In this document: in pieces, positions 1 to 5,580 of the stretch
How the letters are laid out: the number at the start of each line of letters is the position of its first letter
Position numbering within the stretch: position 1 is the first letter of the stretch
NCBI GenBank assembly: GCA_025462985.1
Contig: JAOAPP010000058.1
Span: forward strand, 1-5,580
Direction of reading: 5' to 3'
Origin: Bryobacterales bacterium
Lineage (GTDB): Bacteria; Acidobacteriota; Terriglobia; Bryobacterales; Bryobacteraceae
DNA: 5,580 nt
Position numbers and translations under genes: made by a program
The notes under the pieces: model-generated
What the model saw: only the letters and a program-made list of their open reading frames with translations
What the model was told of the DNA's origin: nothing
Databases searched by the model: none

Positions 1-1194
1 CATGCTCCGGAGCTAACGTCCATTCTCAGGTGGCTGGCCTTGGCACTCTTTTTGGCTTCGGGAGGCGTAGTTCACGGTGCGCTGCTCACTCGTGAAATGT
101 CCTTCAAGGCCATTGCCATCACGGACCTCGCAGCCGCATTGGGGAGCTACATGGTCGCCCTCGGGGGCGCCATCGGCGGCTTGGGCGTCTGGAGCCTCGT
201 TTTCGCGAGCGTTGCCGGCGCAACCGTCTCGACGGCCGGATATTGGATCGGCTCATCCTTCAGACCACGGCGAGAGTTCAATCTCGCAGAGGTTCGCTCC
301 ATCGCTCGCTTCAGCACTCACCTCTCGGCCAATGGACTTGCCAATTACGCCTACCGGAACTCCGACAACCTCATTGTTGGCCGCGTTCTCGGAAGCGTGC
401 AGCTCGCCTTCTACCAGATGGCCTATAACCTGATGCTCACTCCCATTCAGAACATCAGCTCGGTCATCGCGTCCGTCCTGTTTCCCGCTTTTGCGCGTAT
501 CCAGGATGATAACGAGCGGTTCCGCCAAGCATACGTTCGCGCGTGCATGCTCACCGCGCTCATCACGTTTCCCGTGATGGCAGGACTGGGCGTAGTTGCG
601 GATCCGCTCATCCGTGCCTTCCTTGGCAAGCAGTGGACCGGCACGATACCGATATTCCAGATTCTGTCGGTCGTCGGTCTTCTCCAGTCAGTACAAACCA
701 CCGTCGGGGTCATCTACCAGGCAAAGGGCCGAACGGACTGGCTGTTTCGCTGGAGCCTCTTCACTCTGGCCGTATGCTTGATCGCTTTTATTGTCGGCGT
801 ACGTTTTGGCGGCATTGGGGTCGCTACCGCTTACGCCCTCGCGAACTGGCTGATCCTGGCGACTCCGTGCTTCGTTGTCCCCTTCCGGCTGATCGGACTC
901 AGATTCCGCGACTTTGTTGTTGCCCTCATCCCTCAATTGCTGGTCACAGCAGGCATGGCTCTCTGCTGCCTGGCCTGGCTCTCGTTCCTTGGCCATCTTT
1001 CCGTCTCGAACCCATGGACGCTGTTGATCAGCACCTCCGTGGTCGGAGCGTTCTGTTACATCTCGGGAATGCTGGTCTGGTGCCCTCAGGCTCTTGACTA
1101 TGCCGAAGAAATCCTCGAATCGTCCAATAACCCCGGCCTGGGGCGCATCCTGGCTCTCCTCCAGAAAATGAGGTTCAAGAGGCTGGCTACCTAA
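1..1194 (+). CDS. Polysaccharide flippase (Wzx/WzxC-like, MOP superfamily), 5'-truncated by the window
   Basis: Integral inner-membrane protein expected to flip undecaprenyl-linked glycan repeat units to the periplasm. The frame is open from base 1 (HAPELTSILRWLAL...), and the residues before the TTG at 40 already fit the family pattern (PEL..ILR.L), so the true start lies upstream and the TTG is not the start. 397 codons are visible; WzxC-type proteins usually have somewhat under 500 residues, so roughly the first one or two helices are missing. Diagnostic stretch: window codons 121-170, with SDNLIVGRVLG, then YQMAYNLMLTPIQN and the FPAFARIQDD segment before a basic, soluble-facing loop. This is the strongly conserved middle of the WzxC/Polysacc_synt_3 group. 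Many hydrophobic helices alternate with short R/K-rich loops, and the tail after about codon 365 is soluble and basic. Substrate cannot be read from the sequence. The following gene is 99 nt away on the same strand. Confidence 0.88.
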   Translation, partial: HAPELTSILRWLALALFLASGGVVHGALLTREMSFKAIAITDLAAALGSYMVALGGAIGGLGVWSLVFASVAGATVSTAGYWIGSSFRPRREFNLAEVRSIARFSTHLSANGLANYAYRNSDNLIVGRVLGSVQLAFYQMAYNLMLTPIQNISSVIASVLFPAFARIQDDNERFRQAYVRACMLTALITFPVMAGLGVVADPLIRAFLGKQWTGTIPIFQILSVVGLLQSVQTTVGVIYQAKGRTDWLFRWSLFTLAVCLIAFIVGVRFGGIGVATAYALANWLILATPCFVVPFRLIGLRFRDFVVALIPQLLVTAGMALCCLAWLSFLGHLSVSNPWTLLISTSVVGAFCYISGMLVWCPQALDYAEEILESSNNPGLGRILALLQKMRFKRLAT

Positions 1195-1255
1195 GCTCAA
1201 CTGTTCAGGTTTGGTGTTCACTGACCGGCACTTACCCGTTAGATACCCTGGCTTA

Positions 1256-1284
1256 TTCAGTTATATCCAGATAGATTGTAAAAT
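1256..1284 (+). promoter_or_regulatory. Candidate sigma-70 promoter of the FkbM gene, near-leaderless
   Basis: A TAAAAT -10 box at 1279-1284 (5 of 6 to TATAAT) lies 17 bp downstream of a weak TTCAGT -35 at 1256-1261. Transcription would start about 1290-1292, only a few bases before the ATG at 1294. There is no Shine-Dalgarno sequence before that ATG, which fits a leaderless or near-leaderless message. The 1195-1293 gap shows no clear terminator, so read-through from the flippase gene remains possible. Confidence 0.4.
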
Positions 1285-1293
1285 CTCGGTGTA

Positions 1294-2181
1294 ATGACGA
1301 GCGCCTTTAATCAGCAGATCGCGTCGGCTTTGATACCTCTCGTACGCACCGCCATGAGAACGGCTCCAGGCCTTCGTCGAACCATATGGCGTCGCGTCAT
1401 CCAGGGTCGCTTGGACTGGCGGCCCTTCTCTTTTGTCAAGAAAGCTCATTTCGGCGCCGTGTTCTCCGGCACCACCACCGACGTACTGCAGCGCTATATC
1501 TACTATTTCGGATGCTGGGAGCCGCAGGTAGAGGCCGTCATCGCCGATTGCCTCCGCCCTGGAGATACCTTCATCGATGTAGGCGCGAACATCGGATATT
1601 TCACTCTTTTCGGTGCGAAACGCGTCGGGAATAAGGGTCATGTCGTGGCCATCGAGGCTTCGTCGTCCACCTTCGAGCGCCTCCGCGGAAACGTAGAGCG
1701 CAATGCTGCATCCGGGATTGTCCGCCTTGTCCATGCAGCCGCAGCCGACCGGGAACTCACGGTGGTCCTGCACCCCGGGCCGGAAGATAACAGCGGAATG
1801 GCTTCAATGATCCGTGATAACGGCGGCCAAGAGAACGAAACGGTACTCGCCAAAACTCTTGGCGCTCTGCTCACTGAGGAGGAAATAGAATCTGCCCGGT
1901 TGATCAAGATTGACGTCGAAGGGGCCGAGTCTCTCGTCATCGAAGGCATGCGCCCTATCCTCCCGAAGCTGCTGCGATGCGATCTTTTGGTCGAGCTCAG
2001 CCCGGCTCTCGTTTCCGCCCAGAAAACACTGGACACTCTCCGCGAGTTTGGGTGGCGTCCCTACGAGGTCCGGCCGGGGGATTCGCTCGACAATTACTTT
2101 GAAACGCCCGTGACCGCTCAACTTGTGCCGCTCTCTGACCGCCCTACCCGCCGCATGGACGTCTTATTTCGACGCGATTAG
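1294..2181 (+). CDS. FkbM family SAM-dependent methyltransferase
   Basis: Predicted cytoplasmic class I methyltransferase that would O-methylate a sugar hydroxyl or similar acceptor during glycan synthesis; the acceptor cannot be read from the sequence. It has 295 residues, a normal FkbM length. Visible landmarks: the FGCWEP segment (W75-E76) ahead of the fold; SAM-binding motif I, FIDVGANIGY at 93-102; an acidic residue at the end of strand 2 in VVAIEAS (E121), expected to bind the SAM ribose; and the family signature IKIDVEGAE (D207, E209, E212). The C-terminal part after about 225 carries the usual LLVELSPAL strand. The start is fixed by an in-frame TAA at 1279-1281, just 5' of the ATG at 1294. 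No Shine-Dalgarno is seen. The first ~35 residues are basic and amphipathic, with no signal peptide. Family assignment is firm; role in the glycan pathway comes from the adjacent flippase gene. Confidence 0.92.
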   Translation: MTSAFNQQIASALIPLVRTAMRTAPGLRRTIWRRVIQGRLDWRPFSFVKKAHFGAVFSGTTTDVLQRYIYYFGCWEPQVEAVIADCLRPGDTFIDVGANIGYFTLFGAKRVGNKGHVVAIEASSSTFERLRGNVERNAASGIVRLVHAAAADRELTVVLHPGPEDNSGMASMIRDNGGQENETVLAKTLGALLTEEEIESARLIKIDVEGAESLVIEGMRPILPKLLRCDLLVELSPALVSAQKTLDTLREFGWRPYEVRPGDSLDNYFETPVTAQLVPLSDRPTRRMDVLFRRD

Positions 2182-2236
2182 CCCTTTCCGTTTCCTTTCC
2201 GTGGCCGGCGTGCGAAACGTAGTCACAGCAATTGAC

Positions 2237-2266
2237 TTTACGCGTTAGTCTTGAATTGTCAATAAT
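2237..2266 (+). promoter_or_regulatory. Candidate promoter of the secreted-protein gene
   Basis: TTTACG at 2237-2242 (4 of 6 to the -35 consensus) and AATAAT at 2261-2266 (4 of 6 to TATAAT) are separated by 18 bp. A better -35 match, TTGACT, sits at 2232-2237 but has no -10 box at usable spacing. The stretch is A+T-rich compared with its surroundings. If it is used, the leader to the ATG at 2409 is about 135 nt. Confidence 0.3.
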
Positions 2267-2282
2267 GTGCGCGCCGTCTCAC

Positions 2283-2381
2283 CCGCCGGCGGAAGTTCCT
2301 TCAGATTCCAATGGAAGCCGAAAGGAGTACGATTTGACGCTGTCTCGAAGTAACAGCTTTCTTTGTGCCGGAACTTCCGGC
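2283..2381 (+). promoter_or_regulatory. Palindrome-rich leader of the secreted-protein gene
   Basis: Three symmetric elements are visible. CCGCCGGCGG at 2283-2292 is a perfect 10-bp palindrome. GCCGGAA and TTCCGGC at 2367-2381 are 7-bp arms around a single C. CGGAAGTTCC at 2290-2299 is the exact reverse complement of GGAACTTCCG at 2370-2379, so the two outer elements could pair over a 70-nt loop. That loop contains the AAAGGAG at 2321-2327. The local and long-range pairings use the same bases and exclude each other. A regulatory role, or operator function for a dimeric repressor, is inference. Confidence 0.3.
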
Positions 2382-2395
2382 GCGGGATGCAAATC

Positions 2396-2402
2396 GGAAA
2401 GG
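2396..2402 (+). promoter_or_regulatory. Ribosome binding site supporting the ATG at 2409
   Basis: GGAAAGG lies 6 nt before the ATG at 2409. A second and stronger site, AAAGGAG at 2321-2327, lies 6 nt before an in-frame TTG at 2334. The ATG is preferred because it puts a normal signal peptide at the extreme N-terminus; the TTG would place 25 extra residues in front of it. Confidence 0.5.
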
Positions 2403-2408
2403 CTGATT

Positions 2409-5243
2409 ATGGGTAAGGTAGTTCTGGCGATTCTGTTCGCCTTCTCTCCAGCCTTTTCACAGATCACAACACTCAATCTCGGCACGCAAGGGCGGAATGC
2501 CGACTTTTCCAATCTGTCGTTCACACGACCGGTAACGGTAGGAACGTCTCTTCCCACTACCTGCCAGATGGGCCAGCTTTTCTTCAACAGCGCGGCGGCG
2601 GCGGGCTCGAATCTGTTCGGCTGCACGGCTCCCAACACTTGGACGCTGCAAGGCGGAACATCATCGGGTGCTGTCGGCTCTGGAGGGGGAACCCCGGGTG
2701 CCGGCGCTGCCTTGTTCACACCCTCCAGTCTCACGTTCGGCGCTCAAACGGTGGGCACAACTGCCCCGTCGCAGGCAATTGTTTTCTCAAATTCCGGTAC
2801 GGGGCCGATCTCCATTTCGAGTGTCAGTTTGAGCGGGGCCAACTCTCTTGATTTCTCAACTAGCAATAATTGTGGATCTTCCGTCGCAGTCGGGGCAAGC
2901 TGCACCATTGCTGTTTCCCTCACCCCTTCAGTGGCGGGAACGGAAGCGGCAACCCTGACCGTCACAGATAATACCGCCACGTCTCCGCATTCTCTTTCGC
3001 TGTCCGGAACCGGAACCGCGGTCGCGTCTACCTCCGGAGCTACCGTCACCCCCGCGGACGCCACAACCTCAGCCGGCGCCCCGCTCACCCTGACGGCAAA
3101 CAAGGCTGTCACCTGGTCTCTTACGCCGGGGAGCGTTGGCAGCATCGCGCCAAATGGCACCAGCGTGGTGTACACACCGCCATCCACCCTCCCGGTTCAG
3201 AACGCCAGAGCCGGCTGCATGGTGGCGCCCAACGATTCGGTTTATAACACTCGGATCGATGCATTGCCGGTGCATCCCAGTTCGTCAACGTGGGTTACAT
3301 CGCTGCTAAATCCGATTGTCTTTCTACCCAGCTGGGGTCTGAATGTTATAGACAACACGGTCGCTCAAACACCGATGTTCTTCTACTACACAACTGCCCA
3401 GAACGGAAACTTCCAGATCGCGGCTTGGCCAAACCGCAAGCGGGAAGGCGGCGCTTTCCCGGTAGACGGCAATAATGACCACCACATGGTCTCCTTGAAC
3501 CGTCAGACGTGCCAGTTTTATGAGACCTACCAAGAGGGTGACCCCAACGCAGTGTGCGCCTCCTGCAATGCCAGCAGCGGGTTGAAATACTCCTCGACTA
3601 ACTATGCCCAGCCTGGCGGTGGAACGACGGACGCGGCAGGGCTTCCTCTGTCCCCGCTCACCGTACACTTGAGCGAGATCAAAGCGGGCGTCATCAATCA
3701 CGCCATGCGGTTCACCCTTTGTACTGGGTGCATCTACGCTGGAACCCATCTCTGGCCCGCAACCGGCTCCAATGGAAGCACTAACCAAAGTGCTCCGCCG
3801 ATGGGTGCACGCTTCCGGCTGAAGAGCAGCCTGGTCCCTTCCGGCGTCTTCTCGGTCAACCTCACTTCCGGCGGGAGCGGATACACGACCTCGCCGCGCG
3901 TGACATTTACCGGCTGCCAAACAGCGCCGTCAGCAACGGCCATGATAACGGGGGGATCGGTAACATCCGTGGTTCTGAACAGCGCGGGTTCCGGCTGCAC
4001 GAGTCCGACCATCTCGTTCGGCGGCCCCGGGTCCGGCGCCGCAGGAACCGCGACCGTGTTCAGTTCCACCGCTCAGGTGTTTCTCAACGCTCTGGCCCGG
4101 TACGGCATGATCGTTGCCGACAATGGCACCAGCGGACAAATCGAGGTCGACAGCAATACAAATCAGGACACTACGGTTACTGCGGCTATGAGTGAGATTG
4201 CTAACGCTAAGCTGGGTGCGCCCTACTTCGAAGTCGTGGACGAGTCCAGCCTGATCCTCTCCCCCTCATCGAGCCAAGTAAATCCCAACAACGGATATGT
4301 GACTCCGGTCAGCTATGCAGCCGTCACGGCGACTGACGGCAGCGGAAATCAGACCACGGTCCCCATCGCACTCCAACCGGTTATCGTAGGGGTTCCGTAT
4401 ACCACCATGGCAGTTCAGGCAGGAATGTCCGGGTATCAGCTCAGTGCCTGGGTAAACGGCTCTTCAAACCAGAGTGTCACCTGGAGCCTCGCTTCGGGCG
4501 TGGGAACCGTTACTCCCGCAGGCGTTTACACTCCCCCGGCGACGCTCACCGCGCAGTCCTCGGCTGTTCTCACGGCAACCGCCGCTGCCGACCCCAACGC
4601 AACCACCAACGTCTACCTGACAGTCATTCCCACCGGAGCCAATCCGGCGAACTCGATCCGCATCGACGTGGGCAATCCGAACGGGCCCTATACCGACAGC
4701 GGCGGAAACGTCTGGCTACCCGATACCCTCGGATTTGAGACCGGACCCTACGCCCAGCTGAACGAAGGCTACCCGAGCGGACTGTGGGGGAACATACCGG
4801 ACCCGGTGCTCTATCAGAGCTTTAATTACACCTACGGCGATGACATCACCTACGGTCCCTTCATCGTTCCAAACGGGAACTACAAAATCGGCTTCGTCTT
4901 AGGGCGAGGCTCCTGTAGCGGCACCTACGTGGAGAGCACCGTGTACGGCAATGGTCTGATCTGGGGCCCCATGCTTCTCGAATCGCAAGGGCAGATCGGC
5001 TCCCACTTTGACCTGGGCAAGGCCACCAACTTCGTCTGCCGCACCCCCTACACGCAATTCATACCGGCAAAGGTGACGGACAATTTGCTTTACGCAACCG
5101 TCCGAACGGTCGGCGGAAGCGGCAGTCATACTTCGCCCATCCTGAATGCGCTTGAGATCCTCCCCGACACAACGGCGCCCTATCTCACCATCGATACCCA
5201 ACAGGTCACCACAGTAACGGCAAATGCGGTGGTTCAGCTTTAA
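2409..5243 (+). CDS. Secreted multi-domain protein: ASH, Ig-like, conserved unknown domain, malectin-like
   Basis: 944 residues to the TAA at 5241. Residues 1-17 form a signal peptide (MGKVVLAILFAFSPAFS, cleavage AFS|Q). Residues 18-90 are a polar linker ending NTWTLQG, recalled from acidobacterial surface proteins. Residues 101-204 form a choice-of-anchor D/ASH domain (FTPSSLTFGAQTVG to SLSGTGTA). Ig-like 1 (210-262, VTWS...VVYTPP) lacks the usual last strands. Residues 265-618 form a conserved domain of unknown function with PNDSVYNTRID, NDHHMVSL, TTDAAGLPLSPL, INHAMRFT, PPMGARFRLK, RYGMIVADNG and FEVVDES; a GSGYT repeat module interrupts it at about 483-553. Cys pairs C383/C386 and C438/C441 suggest disulfides. 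Ig-like 2 is 661-743. A malectin-like carbohydrate-binding domain covers 748-920 (IRIDVG, YTDSGGNVWLPD, NGNYKIGF, LNALEI). Ig-like 3 begins at 922 and is cut by the TAA. No transmembrane or anchor segment is seen. Enzymatic activity cannot be assigned; a glycan-binding extracellular role is inference. Confidence 0.85.
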   Translation: MGKVVLAILFAFSPAFSQITTLNLGTQGRNADFSNLSFTRPVTVGTSLPTTCQMGQLFFNSAAAAGSNLFGCTAPNTWTLQGGTSSGAVGSGGGTPGAGAALFTPSSLTFGAQTVGTTAPSQAIVFSNSGTGPISISSVSLSGANSLDFSTSNNCGSSVAVGASCTIAVSLTPSVAGTEAATLTVTDNTATSPHSLSLSGTGTAVASTSGATVTPADATTSAGAPLTLTANKAVTWSLTPGSVGSIAPNGTSVVYTPPSTLPVQNARAGCMVAPNDSVYNTRIDALPVHPSSSTWVTSLLNPIVFLPSWGLNVIDNTVAQTPMFFYYTTAQNGNFQIAAWPNRKREGGAFPVDGNNDHHMVSLNRQTCQFYETYQEGDPNAVCASCNASSGLKYSSTNYAQPGGGTTDAAGLPLSPLTVHLSEIKAGVINHAMRFTLCTGCIYAGTHLWPATGSNGSTNQSAPPMGARFRLKSSLVPSGVFSVNLTSGGSGYTTSPRVTFTGCQTAPSATAMITGGSVTSVVLNSAGSGCTSPTISFGGPGSGAAGTATVFSSTAQVFLNALARYGMIVADNGTSGQIEVDSNTNQDTTVTAAMSEIANAKLGAPYFEVVDESSLILSPSSSQVNPNNGYVTPVSYAAVTATDGSGNQTTVPIALQPVIVGVPYTTMAVQAGMSGYQLSAWVNGSSNQSVTWSLASGVGTVTPAGVYTPPATLTAQSSAVLTATAAADPNATTNVYLTVIPTGANPANSIRIDVGNPNGPYTDSGGNVWLPDTLGFETGPYAQLNEGYPSGLWGNIPDPVLYQSFNYTYGDDITYGPFIVPNGNYKIGFVLGRGSCSGTYVESTVYGNGLIWGPMLLESQGQIGSHFDLGKATNFVCRTPYTQFIPAKVTDNLLYATVRTVGGSGSHTSPILNALEILPDTTAPYLTIDTQQVTTVTANAVVQL
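3855..4064 (+). repeat. Two glycine-rich GSGYT-type protein repeats inserted in the central domain
   Basis: Unit 1 (residues 483-520) begins VNLTSGGSGYTTSPRVTF and unit 2 (521 to about 553) begins VVLNSAGSGCTSPTISF, a period of 38 residues. Both continue into a G/A/T-rich stretch (SATAMITGG; GAAGTATVF). Such GsGYt..P.v units are common in bacterial and phage surface proteins and form beta-rich segments. At DNA level the two copies are diverged, so this is an old protein repeat and not a recent duplication. Cys replaces Tyr in unit 2 (C530) and a further Cys (C503) lies in unit 1; the two might form a disulfide. Confidence 0.6.
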
Positions 5244-5429
5244 GCCGTAGGATGGTACATGCCGAGTTCGGTGACCTGGTCGGTTTCCGGCGGCGGGACC
5301 ATTGACCAGACCGGTCTGTACTCCGCGCCGGCCACTGCGCCAACCAGCAACCAGACGATTACGATCACCGCAACCAGTACGCTGAACGCCAGCGTGGTCG
5401 CTTCCGCGACTCTCACGCTGACTCCGTAG
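5244..5429 (+). pseudogene. In-frame C-terminal remnant: rest of the third Ig-like domain after the TAA
   Basis: Directly after the TAA at 5241-5243 the same frame stays open for 61 codons to TAG at 5427-5429. It reads AVGWYMPSSVTWSVSGGG, then TIDQTGLYSAPAT, and ends SATLTLTP. This is the body of an Ig-like domain with the same VTWS...G.Y..P.T pattern seen at Ig-like 1 and 2 of the upstream protein. The stretch before the stop (TAPYLTIDTQQ...AVVQL) supplies the first strands of that domain. Read through, the TAA sits where family members tend to have an aromatic residue (VQ[LF]YA-like), so a TAT or TAC Tyr codon with its last base changed is a simple origin. No start codon with a ribosome binding site is seen, so it is unlikely to be an independent gene. 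Confidence 0.75.
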
Positions 5430-5438
5430 CAAAAATCC

Positions 5439-5484
5439 TGCCCCGGTCGAGTCGCCGTCAGTTCTACGGCGGCTCGACCGGGCA
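5439..5484 (+). terminator. Strong hairpin behind the TAG at 5427, probable terminator
   Basis: Arms 5442-5458 and 5466-5482 pair over 17 contiguous positions with one G-U wobble, around a 7-nt loop (CAGTTCT). Past a bulged C5441 two more pairs form (5439-5440 with 5483-5484). On the + strand only a poor U-run follows (AACTTTAA). On the - strand the hairpin is followed by TTTTT (the A-run at 5431-5435), so it would work best for leftward transcripts or as a bidirectional element. It starts 9 nt after the TAG at 5427-5429, which suggests that TAG is the original gene end. Confidence 0.65.
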
Positions 5485-5501
5485 ACTTTAATCTCCCAAC
5501 G

Positions 5502-5507
5502 TAAAAT
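5502..5507 (+). promoter_or_regulatory. Candidate -10 box ahead of the last gene
   Basis: TAAAAT in the context GTAAAAT is the same heptamer found at 1278-1284 before the FkbM gene. No good -35 lies 16-18 bp upstream; the region there is the arm of the terminator hairpin. Transcription would start near 5514, about 24 nt before the ATG at 5538. Confidence 0.25.
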
Positions 5508-5537
5508 GGGCTTGCACGCCCGAAAAGCTAAACAGGT

Positions 5538-5580
5538 ATGACTCTGGCCCGTATTGTGTTTTGGATTTCACTGCTCTACG
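5538..5580 (+). CDS. Start of an unidentified gene with an N-terminal membrane segment, cut by the window end
   Basis: ATG at 5538 opens a frame of 14 codons to the window edge: MTLARIVFWISLLY. The hydrophobic run with one Arg near the start resembles the N-terminal membrane anchor of family 2 glycosyltransferases, which often begin with a FWIS..L-type helix; that would suit a glycan cluster but 14 residues cannot prove it. AGG lies too close to the ATG to be a good ribosome binding site. The position after the hairpin and a -10-like box supports a new transcription unit. It could also be any other inner-membrane or exported protein. Confidence 0.45.
   Translation, partial: MTLARIVFWISLLY

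Noticed and set aside
40..1194. TTG at 40 as the start of the flippase
   Set aside because: The frame is open to base 1 and the residues before it match the family, so the real start is outside the window.
2183..2202. Direct repeat CCTTTCCGT at 2183-2191 and 2194-2202
   Set aside because: A 9-bp pyrimidine-rich repeat one helical turn apart could be an activator site, but nothing else supports it and chance is enough in such sequence.
2232..2408. TTG at 2232 or ATG at 2262 as the start of the large protein
   Set aside because: They would put 49-59 polar residues before an evident signal peptide, have no ribosome binding site, and overlap the probable promoter.
3324..3920. 198-codon open frame on the - strand inside the large gene
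   Set aside because: It lies wholly opposite a well-supported coding region with recognisable motifs, and long antisense frames are usual in G+C-rich genes.
5240..5485. 81-codon open frame on the - strand over the gene end and hairpin
   Set aside because: It is the complement of the Ig-like coding remnant and the terminator; its translation shows no recognisable domain.
5506..5541. 11-codon frame (MGLHARKAKQV) whose TGA overlaps the ATG at 5538 as ATGA
   Set aside because: An ATGA overlap could mean translational coupling, but the ATG lies within the only -10-like box, it has no ribosome binding site, and it is too short to trust.
1..5580. CRISPR array, tRNA or rRNA gene, insertion sequence or phage attachment site
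   Set aside because: No regularly spaced repeats, cloverleaf, transposase motifs or terminal inverted repeats were seen on either strand.

Overview
The window looks like part of an exopolysaccharide or cell-surface glycan gene cluster from a G+C-rich Gram-negative-type bacterium. I think Acidobacteriota (Bryobacter/Solibacter-like) is most likely. That rests on the architecture of the large secreted protein: an N-terminal segment ending in a GQLFFNS...GCTAPNTWTLQG pattern, followed by choice-of-anchor D (ASH) and VTWS-type Ig-like modules. This is pattern recall, not a search result. All supported genes are on the + strand.

Layout: (1) 1-1194 is the 3' part of a Wzx/WzxC-type polysaccharide flippase of the MOP superfamily; its start lies outside the window. 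(2) A 99-nt gap without a convincing terminator carries a near-leaderless promoter candidate. (3) 1294-2181 is an FkbM-family SAM-dependent methyltransferase. (4) 2182-2408 holds a probable promoter, a palindrome-rich leader and two competing start sites. (5) 2409-5243 is a large secreted mosaic protein: signal peptide, ASH domain, Ig-like domain, a conserved domain of unknown function interrupted by a glycine-rich repeat module, a second Ig-like domain, a malectin-like domain and the beginning of a third Ig-like domain. (6) At 5241-5243 an in-frame TAA cuts that third Ig-like domain. The same frame then runs on with the missing part of the domain to a TAG at 5427-5429. (7) 5439-5484 is a strong hairpin directly behind that TAG. 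(8) A short spacer leads to the start of another gene at 5538, which runs off the window and begins with a membrane segment.

The flippase would move lipid-linked glycan repeat units across the inner membrane. The FkbM enzyme would O-methylate a sugar or related acceptor. The secreted protein has modules typical of carbohydrate binding and extracellular adhesion and could act on or attach to the exported glycan. The link between the secreted protein and the glycan is inferred from neighbourhood only.

The most notable observations are the in-frame stop that splits the last Ig-like domain and the insertion of a GSGYT-repeat module inside the conserved central domain.
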